A stretch of 64,000 bases of DNA from ZC4RG30 sp046047615 (GCA_046047615.1 JBJOHO010000083.1:62001-126000), one strand, 5' to 3'; shown: positions 8,071-16,523, counted from the first letter of the stretch. Made by a program: numbers and translations. The notes: generated by a model not told the origin, from the sequence alone.

Positions 8071-8964
8071 TCACCACCGCCCGGAGGCACCGCCTCCGCC
8101 AAAACTGCCCCCACCACCGCCGAAACCACCCGCTCCAAAGCCACCGCTGCCGCCAAATCCGCCGTCGCGCCCGCGGCCGGCGCCGCTGTGTCCCAGCATG
8201 GCCAGCATGACGTCGCCGAGCAGCGTGATGAAGAAGGCCGCCGCGGCGAGTACGCCCGCCTGCACCACGGCCGCCGTGACGAACAGGCCGACCACGCCAG
8301 CCAGGCCGGCTGCGACCACGGCACCCAGCAGGCGCCCGAATATGGCGCGCAGCAGCGCGCCAACGCCGAGGCCGGCCACCAGCAGGAGGGGCAACAGTGC
8401 CGGCACATCGTCGGCCGGGGCCTGCCAGCCCTGTTCCGGTGGCGGCAGAGGCTCGCCTTCCACCACCTTCATGATGCGCTGCAGCCCCGCCTGCACACCG
8501 CCCGCGTAATCGCCCTCGCGGAACAGCGGCGCGATGATCTCGTCGATGATCCGGCGCGACGTGGCGTCCGTGAGCGCGCCCTCGAGGCCGCGCCCGACCT
8601 CGATGCGCATGTCGCGGTCATCCTTGGCCACCAGCAGCAACACGCCATCGTCGCTGGCCTCGCGACCCAGGCGCCAGGCTTCCACCACGCGGATGCTGAA
8701 CTGTTCGATGGCCTCGGGCGCGGTCGTCGGCACGATGAGGACGGCCAGCTGCGCGCCCTTGCGTTGCTCGAACTCAAGCAGCTGCTGTTCCAGCGTCGCC
8801 TGCTCGGCCGCCGTGAGCGTGCCGGTCTCGTCGGTGACACGGCTTTCAAGGGCCGGCACCTCGCGCGGGCCGGCCGCCTGCGAGGGCCCTGGCGACAGCG
8901 CCGCCAGCGCCAGCAGTGCGATGCTGGCCAGCCTCGCCAGGGCTGCGGGCGTTGCGGACGTCAC
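8071..8964 (-). CDS. TPM-domain membrane protein with Gly-rich tail (YgcG-like)
   Basis: About 297 residues. A hydrophobic leader (ASIALLALAALSPG) is followed by a TPM domain carrying RVTDETGTLT, QLAVLIVPTT and DGVLLLVAKDDRDMRIEVG. Hydrophobic segments follow around LLPLLLVAGLGVGALL and further on, and the tail is Gly-rich (GGFGGGG repeats) ending in SGRW. This is the standard layout of YgcG-like partners of LemA in the inner membrane. GTG 8964 puts the signal close to the start. An alternative GTG at 9006 would add 14 Arg-rich residues and overlap lemA. Confidence 0.85.
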   Translation of the reverse strand: MTSATPAALARLASIALLALAALSPGPSQAAGPREVPALESRVTDETGTLTAAEQATLEQQLLEFEQRKGAQLAVLIVPTTAPEAIEQFSIRVVEAWRLGREASDDGVLLLVAKDDRDMRIEVGRGLEGALTDATSRRIIDEIIAPLFREGDYAGGVQAGLQRIMKVVEGEPLPPPEQGWQAPADDVPALLPLLLVAGLGVGALLRAIFGRLLGAVVAAGLAGVVGLFVTAAVVQAGVLAAAAFFITLLGDVMLAMLGHSGAGRGRDGGFGGSGGFGAGGFGGGGGSFGGGGASGRW

Positions 8965-8983
8965 GGCCTGGGCTGCGCTGCGG

Positions 8984-9604
8984 TCAGCGCGCCGGCGGCG
9001 GCGCACTGGCCGGCGCAGGGGCGCCGAAGTCGACCACGGGCGCGCGCGACACCGCCGCCTCGTTCTCCACGGTGAAGCTCGGCTTCACGTCGTGGTCGAA
9101 CATCATGGCCGTGAGGTTGCTCGGGAAGGAGCGCACCGTCGTGTTGTACTCGCGCACGGCCTCGATGTAGCGGTTGCGCGCCACCGTGATGCGGTTTTCC
9201 GTGCCTTCGATCTGCGCCTGCAGGTCACGGAAGTTCGCGTCGGACTTGAGTTCCGGGTAGTTTTCGGTGACGGCAAACAGGCTCTTCAGCGCCTGCGTGA
9301 GTTGGCCCTGCGCGGCCTGGAACTGCTGGAAGGCCTGCGGATCGTTGATCAGCTGCGGGGTCGCCTGGATGGAGCCCGTGCGTGCCCGGGCCTCGGTGAC
9401 ACCGATCAGCACGGCCTGCTCCTGGGCCGCGAAGCCCTTGACCGTGGCGACCAGGTTGGGCACGAGGTCGGCGCGGCGCTGGTACTGGTTCAGCACTTCG
9501 GACCAGGCGGCGGCAACGCCTTCATCCTGCTGTTGCAGCGTGTTGTAGCCACAGCCCTGCAACAGGGCCAGGCCAAGCAGCACGGCAAGGGTCTTGATGC
9601 GCAT
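8984..9604 (-). CDS. LemA-family lipoprotein
   Basis: A 206-residue protein with a hydrophobic leader ending LLQGCGYN, a lipoprotein-type Cys. A helical LemA domain follows with the characteristic QYQRRADLVPNLVATVKG, TENYPELKS and RNRYIEAVREYN elements. The tail is Ala/Pro-rich. The chosen ATG 9602-9604 has GGAGAG 7-12 nt upstream; an in-frame extension reaching 9703 lacks these features. LemA with TPM proteins is a conserved pair. Its molecular role is still unclear, with proposed links to envelope homeostasis. It heads the minus-strand run to plsB. Confidence 0.9.
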   Translation of the reverse strand: MRIKTLAVLLGLALLQGCGYNTLQQQDEGVAAAWSEVLNQYQRRADLVPNLVATVKGFAAQEQAVLIGVTEARARTGSIQATPQLINDPQAFQQFQAAQGQLTQALKSLFAVTENYPELKSDANFRDLQAQIEGTENRITVARNRYIEAVREYNTTVRSFPSNLTAMMFDHDVKPSFTVENEAAVSRAPVVDFGAPAPASAPPPAR

Positions 9605-9647
9605 CGTCGGCTCTCCGTCGGCAATAGCAATCCTGATCTTCACACGA

Positions 9648-9661
9648 CCGCCCCGGGGCGG
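9648..9661. repeat. 14-bp GC palindrome between lemA and greB
   Basis: CCGCCCCGGGGCGG is a perfect palindrome in the 74-bp divergent gap between lemA and greB. It could be a regulator site or a hairpin. Given the base composition, chance is also possible. No clear -10/-35 pair was found for lemA; for greB a CACAAT hexamer ends 9 nt before the ATG. Confidence 0.3.
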
Positions 9662-9678
9662 GCCACAATGTCGCTGAT

Positions 9679-10200
9679 ATGAGTCGCTATCGCCCGCCTT
9701 CAACTCCCGCCTCGAAGTACATCACGCCGGAAGGCCACCAGCGCCTCAAGGCGGAACTGGAACAGCTCTGGCGCGTGGAGCGTCCGCAGGTCACCGCGGC
9801 GGTGTCGGCGGCAGCTGCCATGGGCGACCGCTCCGAGAACGCGGAGTACACCTACGGCAAGAAGCGCCTGCGCGAAATCGACTCACGGGTCCGTTTCCTG
9901 CGGCGGCGGCTGGACGGCATGGTGGTCGTCGACCAGCCGCCGAGCGACCGGGGCAAGGTGTTTTTCGGCGCGACGGTGACGGTGGAGGACCAGGCCGGCA
10001 CGGAGCACCGGTACCGCATCGTCGGGCCCGACGAAGCCGATGGCTCGCGCGGCGAGGTGAGCATGGATGCGCCACTGGCCAGGGCCCTGCTGGGCAAGCC
10101 GCTCGACGCTGAAGTCACGCTCCAGACGCCGGAGGGCCTCCGGCGCCTGGTGGTGGTCGACATCGATTACGCCGCGCCAATCACACACGCACGTTCCTGA
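9679..10200 (+). CDS. greB: Transcription elongation factor GreB
   Basis: A 173-residue RNA polymerase secondary-channel factor that stimulates cleavage of backtracked transcripts. The N-terminal coiled coil (KYITPEGHQRLKAELEQLW) holds the tip motif GDRSENAEY with the acidic residues needed for cleavage. The long basic stretch TYGKKRLREIDSRVRFLRRR favours GreB over GreA. The C-terminal FKBP-like domain contains GATVTVEDQAGTEHRYRIVG. The last eight residues (APITHARS) are encoded by a 33-bp copy of the end of the neighbouring hss gene, so the tail differs from the ancestral one. Confidence 0.95.
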   Translation: MSRYRPPSTPASKYITPEGHQRLKAELEQLWRVERPQVTAAVSAAAAMGDRSENAEYTYGKKRLREIDSRVRFLRRRLDGMVVVDQPPSDRGKVFFGATVTVEDQAGTEHRYRIVGPDEADGSRGEVSMDAPLARALLGKPLDAEVTLQTPEGLRRLVVVDIDYAAPITHARS

Positions 10201-10205
10201 ACTGC
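10173..10205. repeat. Direct repeat copy 1 (inside greB 3' end)
   Basis: A 33-bp segment nearly identical to 10224-10256, with one mismatch (C at 10197 against T at 10248). It covers the last eight codons and stop of greB plus 5 nt beyond. Read on the minus strand it would encode QFRNVRV and a stop, a copy of the hss C-terminus. Confidence 0.9.
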
Positions 10206-10223
10206 ACGCTACCGGCCAGGCGT

Positions 10224-10256
10224 CGCGCCAATCACACACGCACGTTCTTGAACTGC
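10224..10256. repeat. Direct repeat copy 2 (3' end of hss)
   Basis: The second copy begins 51 bp after the first. It contains the last seven hss codons (QFKNVRV), the hss stop and 8 nt of downstream sequence. Since it lies in the full-length hss frame, this is probably the source copy. The 18 bp between the copies have no counterpart after copy 2. Confidence 0.9.
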
Positions 10257-11647
10257 CATGCATCCGTGTTGTCGAGGTCTTCCGGAAACAGCCGCTCGCG
10301 GTCGGTGAGCGGCGTCCAGTCCGTGTAGGCACCCACCACCGGTCCGAGGTAGGGCCGGCAGATCTCCAGGTTGCGCTGGTAGTCGATTTCGTCAGGCTCC
10401 ACGAGCCCGGCGTTGGGGTTCTCCATCGCCCAGACCATGCCGGACAGCACGGACACGGTGACCTGCAGGCTGGTGGCGTTGTTGTGCGGCGCCAGGCTGC
10501 GGGCTTCGTCGATCGACAGTTGCGAACCGTACCAGTAGGCATTGCGGCGGTGCCCCGCCAACAACACACCCAGCTCGTCGATGCCGTGGGTGATGTCGTG
10601 CATCAGGATCTTCTTGCTGTCCTGGATCTTCCAGTTGCGGCCGGCGAACTCATGCACCGACAGCACGGCCGCATCACAGGGATGGTAGGCATAGTGGGCC
10701 GTTGGCCGGTAGACCACCTGTCCACCCTCGCGCACCGTGTAGTAGTCGGAAATCGAGATGGCCTCGCCATGGGTGATGAGGAAACCATGGAAATTCCCGG
10801 CCTTGGGCGTCCAGGTCCGCACCCGCGTGGCGGCGCCCGGCTGGCTCAGGTAGATGGCGGCGCCGCCGCCGAAGTCGTGGCGACGGCCGTCCCGCGGAAA
10901 ATTGCGTTCGTGGGTGCCCCAGCCCAGTTCCGCCGGCTGGCAGCCCTCCGAAACGAACCCGTCCACCGACCAGGTGTTCACGAACTGGTTGAGCTGCTTG
11001 GGGATGGAGGACTGCTGCGTGTCGCGCTCGGCGACGTGCACCACCTTCACGCCGATGCGGCGCGCCAGCTGCGCCCAGCCCTCGCGGCTGGTCGGCGCAT
11101 CGAACTCGAGCTGCGCATCCGTGGCAAGGTTGATGAGCGCCTGCTTCATGAAGTGCGACACGAGGCCCGGATTGGCACCATGCGTGAGCACCGCCGTCGG
11201 CATGCGGGACGACGCCCCGGTACGCAGTGCCAGGGCCTCCTCGCGCAGCGCGTAGTTGGTGCGCCGGCCGGCGGGCACCGTCGGGTCCGTGTAACCACCG
11301 ACCCAGGGCTCGATGCAGGTATCCAGGTACATCGCCCCCTTCTCCCAGCAGAGGCGGATCAGCGCGATGCTGGAAACATCGACCGACACGTTGAGCAGGA
11401 AGTCGCCGCGGCCGAGCAGCGGATCGAGCACGCGGCGGTAGTTTTCCCGGACCAGCGGCTCGACGATGAAATTGACCCCATGGGCCTGTGCGACCTCCCG
11501 CCCCGCGTCCTCGGCCGTGACCACCGTGATGCGCCCGGGCTGCACGCCGATGTGTCGCAGGATCAAGGGCAGCACGCCCTGGCCGATGCTGCCGAAACCG
11601 ATGATCAGGATGCGGCCGGGGAAATCGACATGGACAGGATGGCTCAT
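10232..11647 (-). CDS. hss: Homospermidine synthase
   Basis: A 471-residue NAD-dependent enzyme joining two putrescines (or putrescine and spermidine) to make homospermidine. The N-terminal Rossmann motif is IIGFGSIGQG at about residues 14-23. Family blocks include YLDTCIEPWVGGY, LTHGANPGLVSHFMKQAL, WGTHERNFP and TAHYAYHPCDAAVLS. Length fits bacterial Hss (about 475). Its start overlaps the GST-like gene's stop by 4 bp. SpeA, which leads to putrescine through agmatine, is encoded 1.7 kb away on the other strand; no spermidine synthase is visible in the window. Confidence 0.95.
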   Translation of the reverse strand: MSHPVHVDFPGRILIIGFGSIGQGVLPLILRHIGVQPGRITVVTAEDAGREVAQAHGVNFIVEPLVRENYRRVLDPLLGRGDFLLNVSVDVSSIALIRLCWEKGAMYLDTCIEPWVGGYTDPTVPAGRRTNYALREEALALRTGASSRMPTAVLTHGANPGLVSHFMKQALINLATDAQLEFDAPTSREGWAQLARRIGVKVVHVAERDTQQSSIPKQLNQFVNTWSVDGFVSEGCQPAELGWGTHERNFPRDGRRHDFGGGAAIYLSQPGAATRVRTWTPKAGNFHGFLITHGEAISISDYYTVREGGQVVYRPTAHYAYHPCDAAVLSVHEFAGRNWKIQDSKKILMHDITHGIDELGVLLAGHRRNAYWYGSQLSIDEARSLAPHNNATSLQVTVSVLSGMVWAMENPNAGLVEPDEIDYQRNLEICRPYLGPVVGAYTDWTPLTDRERLFPEDLDNTDAWQFKNVRV

Positions 11648-12363
11648 GGTGCGTTGCGGACCTCGGCGGTGACGTGACGGACGGTGGGGGGCGTACGCCC
11701 CGTTTCAAGCCAGTGGGGCGGCCAGGTGCGCTCGAAGCCGGGCAGGCTTTCGACGCGGCGGAGCCACTCGGCCAAGGCAGGATAATGCTTTTCGACGGGC
11801 AGGAAACGGGCGGAGAGCTCTTCCGCCGCCGGCGCCAGCAGGGCCTCGTGCAGCAACCGGATGTGCGGGTAGATCATGAAGTCCGCCGCAGACGGCGATT
11901 CCCCCACGATCCAGTCGCAGCGCGAGGTGCGCAGCTCGATGGTGCGGGCTTCGTTGGCGACGCGGTGCATGGCCTCGCCCAGGCGCACCATGGGCTTGCG
12001 TGCACCGCCGCGCTGCAGCGTCTGCAGCAGGTCGGTGAGCGAGGCCAGCGTGTAGGCCTGGAACTCGTTGACCACGCGCATGACGACCGCTGCCTCTTCG
12101 GCGCTGCGGCCGAACAGCGGCCACTGCGGGTACTTGAGGTCAAGGTAGTACAGGATGGCCAGCGACTCGAAGACGACGTAATCGCCGTCGCGCAGCACCG
12201 GCAACCGCCCGCGCGGATTCATCGCCAGCATCTGCGGCGATTTGTGGTCCTGCCGGTCGAAGCGCAGCAGGTGGCTGTTGTAGGGCAGGCGCTTGAATTC
12301 GAGCGCCAGCTGGACACTCCAGCAGTGCGGGCTGCCGCTGCCCCAGAAAAGATCGATGGCCAT
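11644..12363 (-). CDS. Glutathione S-transferase-family protein
   Basis: 239 residues. The N-terminal thioredoxin-fold half has GSGSPHCWSVQLALE (possible catalytic Ser/Cys around residues 9-14), the cis-Pro in GRLPVLRDG and the glutathione-contact pair ES in VVFESLAILYYLD. The C-terminal half is all-helical with SAADFMIYPHIRLL. The substrate is unknown. It has GGAG ahead of the ATG and is translationally coupled to hss, so a link to polyamine or stress metabolism is possible but unproven. Confidence 0.85.
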   Translation of the reverse strand: MAIDLFWGSGSPHCWSVQLALEFKRLPYNSHLLRFDRQDHKSPQMLAMNPRGRLPVLRDGDYVVFESLAILYYLDLKYPQWPLFGRSAEEAAVVMRVVNEFQAYTLASLTDLLQTLQRGGARKPMVRLGEAMHRVANEARTIELRTSRCDWIVGESPSAADFMIYPHIRLLHEALLAPAAEELSARFLPVEKHYPALAEWLRRVESLPGFERTWPPHWLETGRTPPTVRHVTAEVRNAP

Positions 12364-12493
12364 GGGGACTCCGGGCCTGGAGACCTTGGATATTACCGGT
12401 GTTCAGTCCGGGACGGGCAAGTCGGGACATCCGTGGGAGCAGGCATGCGTGACCCTCCGGGGCCAGTGACGGGGCCTGCATTACTGCCGCACA

Positions 12494-12522
12494 TTGTCAG
12501 GCAGCGCCGTGGCAGTGAAGAT
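12494..12522 (+). promoter_or_regulatory. Predicted promoter of sseA-speA, leaderless geometry
   Basis: TTGTCA (12494-12499), a 17-nt spacer and GAAGAT (12517-12522). The ATG at 12529 begins exactly 6 nt after the -10, so transcription would start at the A of the start codon. No ribosome-binding site is visible before this ATG, which agrees. Confidence 0.5.
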
Positions 12523-12528
12523 CGCGCC

Positions 12529-13380
12529 ATGACCATGCCCTTGATCAACTGCCATGACCTGCAAGCACGGCTGGCGGACCCCGTACTGCTGCTGGTGGAC
12601 TGCCGCTTCGACCTTGCCGACCGTGACTGGGGGCGCCGGGAATACCTCGGCGGGCACCTTCCCGGGGCCGTGTTCGCGCACATGGAGCACGACCTCTCGG
12701 GGCCTCTGACCGCCACCAGCGGCCGCCATCCCCTGCCCTCTGCGCAGCAGTTCGCCGCCACGCTGGGGCGCTGGGGCTTCACGGCGCACTCGCCGGTGGT
12801 GGCCTATGACCAAGGGCATGGCGCGGGCGCGGCGCGGCTGTGGTGGTTGCTGCAGGCGGCAGGCTGGCCCAGGGTGCAGGTGCTCGATGGCGGCCTGGCC
12901 GCGTGGAAGTCGGCCGGCCTGCCCCTCGAGACCGGTGTTGTGGGCCGCACTCCCACTGGCGTGGCGGCACGGGAACTGCGCGGCTGGCTGTCCAGCCTCG
13001 AGCTGCAGCAGGCACTGGCCAAAGATGCGGTGCTGCTGGTCGACGCGCGGGCGGCCGACCGCTTCGCGGGACGCAACGAGACCATCGACCCGGTGGCCGG
13101 CCACGTTCCCGGGGCGCGCTGCCACCCGTTTGCAACCAACCTGGGCGACGATGGCTGTTTCCTCCCGGCCGACGCCTTGCGCGCGCGCTGGCACACGACC
13201 CTTGCGGGACGTGGACCCGCTGCGCTGGTGAGCATGTGCGGCTCGGGAATCACGGGCTGCCACAACCTGCTGGCGATGGCCCAGGCGGGGCTGCCGGGCG
13301 GGCGCCTCTACGCCGGCTCATGGAGTGAATGGATCCGCGATCCGGCACGGCCGGTCGCACGAGGAGAGATGGGGTCATGA
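12529..13380 (+). CDS. sseA: 3-mercaptopyruvate sulfurtransferase (two rhodanese domains)
   Basis: A 283-residue cytoplasmic enzyme moving sulfur from 3-mercaptopyruvate to acceptors such as cyanide or thiols. The first rhodanese domain (about 10-125) is catalytically silent. The second carries the persulfide Cys in SMCGSGITGCHN; the CGSG-type loop favours mercaptopyruvate over thiosulfate (CRKG type). An upstream in-frame ATG at 12445 has a GGGAG motif, but the residues it would add are unlike the family, so ATG 12529 (or 12535) is preferred. Its stop overlaps speA by 4 bp. Confidence 0.9.
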   Translation: MTMPLINCHDLQARLADPVLLLVDCRFDLADRDWGRREYLGGHLPGAVFAHMEHDLSGPLTATSGRHPLPSAQQFAATLGRWGFTAHSPVVAYDQGHGAGAARLWWLLQAAGWPRVQVLDGGLAAWKSAGLPLETGVVGRTPTGVAARELRGWLSSLELQQALAKDAVLLVDARAADRFAGRNETIDPVAGHVPGARCHPFATNLGDDGCFLPADALRARWHTTLAGRGPAALVSMCGSGITGCHNLLAMAQAGLPGGRLYAGSWSEWIRDPARPVARGEMGS

Positions 13381-15326
13381 GCAGCGCGTCGAACCACAAG
13401 TCTTCCCGGCCGGAGCGCAGCAACGGCGGCTGGTCCATCGAGGATGCGCTGGAGCTCTACCAGGTGCCCGCCTGGGGGATGGGCTATTTCGGGATCAACG
13501 CAGCAGGGCACGTCGTGGTGCGGCCGGATGGCGGACCAGGCCGCGAGATCGACCTCCACGAAGTCGTGCAGGGCCTGCGTGAGCGCGACTTGCACACGCC
13601 CATCGTGGTGCGTTTCTCCGACATCCTCGCGCACCGGCTGCGCCACCTGCACGCGGCCTTCGCCCGTGCCATCGCCGAGAACGACTATCGCAACAACTAC
13701 GCCGCGGTGTTCCCGATCAAGGTGAACCAGCAACGGCTGGTGGTCGAGGAGGTCTACCGCTACGGGCGTGAGTTCGGCTTCGGGCTGGAAGTCGGTTCCA
13801 AGCCCGAACTGCTCGCGGTGATGGCGATCGCGGGCGACTCGCCGGAGCGGCTGGTCATCTGCAACGGCTTCAAGGATGCCAGCTACATCGAGGCTGTCAT
13901 CCTGGCCACCCAACTTGGCCGGACCATCATCCCCGTGGTGGAAAACCTCCCGGAGCTGGACCTCATCCTCCAGCAGGCGGCGCGCCACGGCGTGCGGCCG
14001 CGGATCGGCGTTCGCGTGAAGCTCTCCAGCGAAGGTTCGGGCCGCTGGCGCGACTCGGCCGGGGAGCGCAGCAAGTTCGGCCTGTTCATCACGGAAATCC
14101 TCGAGGTGGTGGAGGTGCTGCGCGCGCGCGGCATGCTCGACTGCCTGCAGCTCGTGCACTGCCATCCCGGCAGCCAGCTGCAGGACATCCGCCGCGTCAA
14201 GGACGCGATCAACGAGCTGGCGCATGTCTACGCAGAGCTCAAGGGCCTCGGCGCCGGGCTTGAGTACATCGACGTGGGCGGCGGGCTTGGCGTCGACTAT
14301 GACGGCAGTGGCAGCAACTTCTCCTCGTCGATGAACTACACGCTCGACGAGTACGCCAACGACGTGGTCTACCGCATCGCCAGCGTGTGCAACGCCCGCG
14401 GCGTGCCACACCCGCGCATTATCAGCGAATCGGGCCGTGCCATCGCGGCGCACCACAGCGTGCTGGTGTTCGATGTTCCGGGACGGTCGGTGCTCGACCG
14501 CTTCGCCGTCGATGAGGGCGAGGCCGCGCCGACGCTGCCGCAGCCCGTGCTCGACCTCTTCGATGCCTGGCGGTCCGTGGGCCCCCGCAACCTCGTCGAG
14601 TGCTGGCACGATGCGCAGACCGCGCGCGAGCAGGCGCTGCAGATGTTCAAGCTGGGCTTGCTGTCCTTGCCGCACCGCGGCCTGGCAGAGCGCCTGTACT
14701 GGTCTACCTGTGCCCGGGTGCGTGACGCGGCGCGGCGGCTCGATAACCTGCCGGAAGAGCTCGAGGACCTCGAGGATTCGCTGTCCGACACCTATTTCTG
14801 CAACGTCTCGGTGTTCCAGTCCTTGCCGGACAGCTGGGCCATCGACCAGCTGTTCCCGATCCTGCCGATCCATCGTCTCGATGAACGGCCGACGCGCCGC
14901 GCGGTGCTGGCCGACATCACCTGCGATTCGGACGGCAAGATCGACCACTTCGTCAGCCACCGGGACGTCAAGCGCACGCTCGAGGTCCACGAGCTGCATG
15001 CCGACGAGCCCTATTTCCTCGCGGCATTCCTGGTCGGCGCCTACCAGGAGACGCTCGGCGACCTGCACAACCTGTTCGGCGACACGCACGTGGCGCACAT
15101 CCGTCTGCTGGAGGATGGCCACTGGTGGATCGAGGAGGTCGTCAAGGGCGACACCGCCAACCGCGTTCTGGAGTACATGGAATACGACGTGGCGGACCTG
15201 TATCCGGCACTCGCCCGCGACTGCGAACGCGCCGTGCGCGAGGGCCGCATGACGGTCGCACAGGGCCAGGCGCTCAAGCGTTTCTATGAGGGCGAGCTCG
15301 ACGGTTATGCCTACCTCGAAGGCTGA
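13377..15326 (+). CDS. speA: Biosynthetic arginine decarboxylase
   Basis: A 649-residue PLP enzyme converting arginine to agmatine for polyamine synthesis; E. coli SpeA has 658. The PLP lysine is in FPIKVNQQ (about residue 117). Other family landmarks are LVHCHPGSQ, EYIDVGGGLGVDYDG and ESGRAIAAHHS of the alanine-racemase-fold half. The C-terminal block VSVFQSLPDSWAIDQLFP also fits. ATG 13377 has GGAG upstream and an ATGA overlap with sseA; the in-frame region before it belongs to sseA. Product use by Hss is inferred; agmatine-to-putrescine enzymes are not in the window. Confidence 0.96.
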   Translation: MSSASNHKSSRPERSNGGWSIEDALELYQVPAWGMGYFGINAAGHVVVRPDGGPGREIDLHEVVQGLRERDLHTPIVVRFSDILAHRLRHLHAAFARAIAENDYRNNYAAVFPIKVNQQRLVVEEVYRYGREFGFGLEVGSKPELLAVMAIAGDSPERLVICNGFKDASYIEAVILATQLGRTIIPVVENLPELDLILQQAARHGVRPRIGVRVKLSSEGSGRWRDSAGERSKFGLFITEILEVVEVLRARGMLDCLQLVHCHPGSQLQDIRRVKDAINELAHVYAELKGLGAGLEYIDVGGGLGVDYDGSGSNFSSSMNYTLDEYANDVVYRIASVCNARGVPHPRIISESGRAIAAHHSVLVFDVPGRSVLDRFAVDEGEAAPTLPQPVLDLFDAWRSVGPRNLVECWHDAQTAREQALQMFKLGLLSLPHRGLAERLYWSTCARVRDAARRLDNLPEELEDLEDSLSDTYFCNVSVFQSLPDSWAIDQLFPILPIHRLDERPTRRAVLADITCDSDGKIDHFVSHRDVKRTLEVHELHADEPYFLAAFLVGAYQETLGDLHNLFGDTHVAHIRLLEDGHWWIEEVVKGDTANRVLEYMEYDVADLYPALARDCERAVREGRMTVAQGQALKRFYEGELDGYAYLEG

Positions 15327-15337
15327 GGTGGCGCGGT

Positions 15338-15366
15338 TTGCCTGACGGGACGCGCAGCGCTAGCAT
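15338..15366 (+). promoter_or_regulatory. Predicted sigma70 promoter of the RRM gene
   Basis: TTGCCT (15338-15343) and TAGCAT (15361-15366) are separated by 17 nt. Expected start is near 15373, just before the ATG at 15379. It lies in the short gap after speA. Confidence 0.55.
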
Positions 15367-15378
15367 CGGGCGGGCAAC

Positions 15379-15660
15379 ATGAACGCCAAGGTGACCCTGC
15401 ACGTCGGCAACCTGCCGTTCTCCGCCACGGAGGATGACCTCCGCGCCGCGTTCGCGCCCCACGGCACCATCCTCACGGCCAGCGTGGTCACCGATCGCGA
15501 GACGGGCCGGCCGCGTGGTTTCGGCTTCATCACCCTCGAGGCGGTGGAGCCGGGTCCGTTGCTGGCGGCTGTCGGCACCCTGCAGCTGGGTGGGCGTCCG
15601 CTGAAGGTCAGCATCGCCCACGAGCGGCAGCGGCTCAGCGGCGGGCCGTTCCGGCGCTGA
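15379..15660 (+). CDS. RNA-binding protein with one RRM domain
   Basis: 93 residues, essentially a single RNA-recognition motif. RNP2 is LHVGNLPF (about residues 7-14) and RNP1 is RGFGFITL (about 49-56), both with the aromatic residues used for base stacking. The C-terminus is short and basic (GGPFRR). Bacterial one-RRM proteins often respond to cold or other stress; the RNA target here is unknown. A good promoter lies upstream, and the methyltransferase-like gene begins 5 bp after the stop. Confidence 0.92.
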   Translation: MNAKVTLHVGNLPFSATEDDLRAAFAPHGTILTASVVTDRETGRPRGFGFITLEAVEPGPLLAAVGTLQLGGRPLKVSIAHERQRLSGGPFRR

Positions 15661-15665
15661 ACACC

Positions 15666-16502
15666 ATGAAACACCACATCACGCGTCTTGCGCTCGCCCT
15701 GCTGGCACTTCCCGCTGTCGCGGGGCTGGCCGGCTGTGCCGGCACGATCGGACGTTCTGCCACCGCCGAGCGGCTGGACGCAGCACTGGTGTCGTCCCTG
15801 CGTCCCGAGGCAGACCGGGCACGGGATGTGTGGCGCCACCCGCGGGACACTTTGCTGTTCTTTGGCCTGCGGCCCGGGATGACGGTGGTGGAAATCGAGC
15901 CGGGTGGCGGCTGGTACACGCGCATCCTGGCGCCGGTGCTGCGCGAGGAAGGCCGTTTCATCGCTGCCTTGCCACCGCGCGTTGCCGGCAACGCCTACAG
16001 CGAACGCCTGCACGACAACTACGCAGCGCTGCTGGCGTCCGCGCCGCAGGCCTTCGACCGCGTCGGGCGCAGCGTCTTCGATCCGGGACAGCAGGCCCTG
16101 GCGCCGCCGGGCAGCGTTGACATGATCCTGAGCTTCCGCAGCCTCCACAACTGGATGGCACGCGGACGGGCCGAAGCGGTCTTCGCCGCGCTGCATGCGG
16201 CGCTCAAGCCCGGCGGGGTGCTGGGACTGGTGGACCACCGCGCCGCACCCGGCCTGCCGCCGGACCCGAAGGCGGCCGGCGGCTACGTCAGCCAGATCCA
16301 CGCCATCCGCCTGGCCGAGGCAGCCGGGTTCAGGCTGGTCGGCGTGTCCGAAGTCAACGCCAACCCCCGCGACACCCGCGATCACCCGCGCGGCGTCTGG
16401 AACCTGCCGCCCACCTACATCGACGGGGAACTCGATCGGGCGACCTACGCGGCCATTGGCGAAAGCGACCGCTTCACGCTGAAGTTCATCAAGCCGCGCT
16501 GA
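15666..16502 (+). CDS. Exported methyltransferase-like protein (COG4798 type)
   Basis: A 278-residue protein with a signal sequence (MKHHITRLALALLALPAVAG) ending in a LAGC lipobox, predicting export. The mature part is Rossmann methyltransferase-like. It has VVEIEPGGGWYTRILAP as motif I, an acidic-hydrophobic strand at VDMILSFRSLHNW and LKPGGVLGLVDH as post-motif. Such leader-bearing methyltransferase homologs are known, but a SAM-dependent reaction outside the cytoplasm would lack cofactor, so the true activity is open. It is co-directional with the RRM gene with a 5-bp gap. Confidence 0.85.
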   Translation: MKHHITRLALALLALPAVAGLAGCAGTIGRSATAERLDAALVSSLRPEADRARDVWRHPRDTLLFFGLRPGMTVVEIEPGGGWYTRILAPVLREEGRFIAALPPRVAGNAYSERLHDNYAALLASAPQAFDRVGRSVFDPGQQALAPPGSVDMILSFRSLHNWMARGRAEAVFAALHAALKPGGVLGLVDHRAAPGLPPDPKAAGGYVSQIHAIRLAEAAGFRLVGVSEVNANPRDTRDHPRGVWNLPPTYIDGELDRATYAAIGESDRFTLKFIKPR

Positions 16503-16523
16503 AGGCGCGCACGGCGGGTCCGC

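Noticed and set aside
12445..12528. An upstream in-frame ATG for sseA preceded by GGGAG
   Set aside because: The 28 residues it would add are unlike sulfurtransferase N-termini, and a promoter with a 17-nt spacer ends just before ATG 12529.
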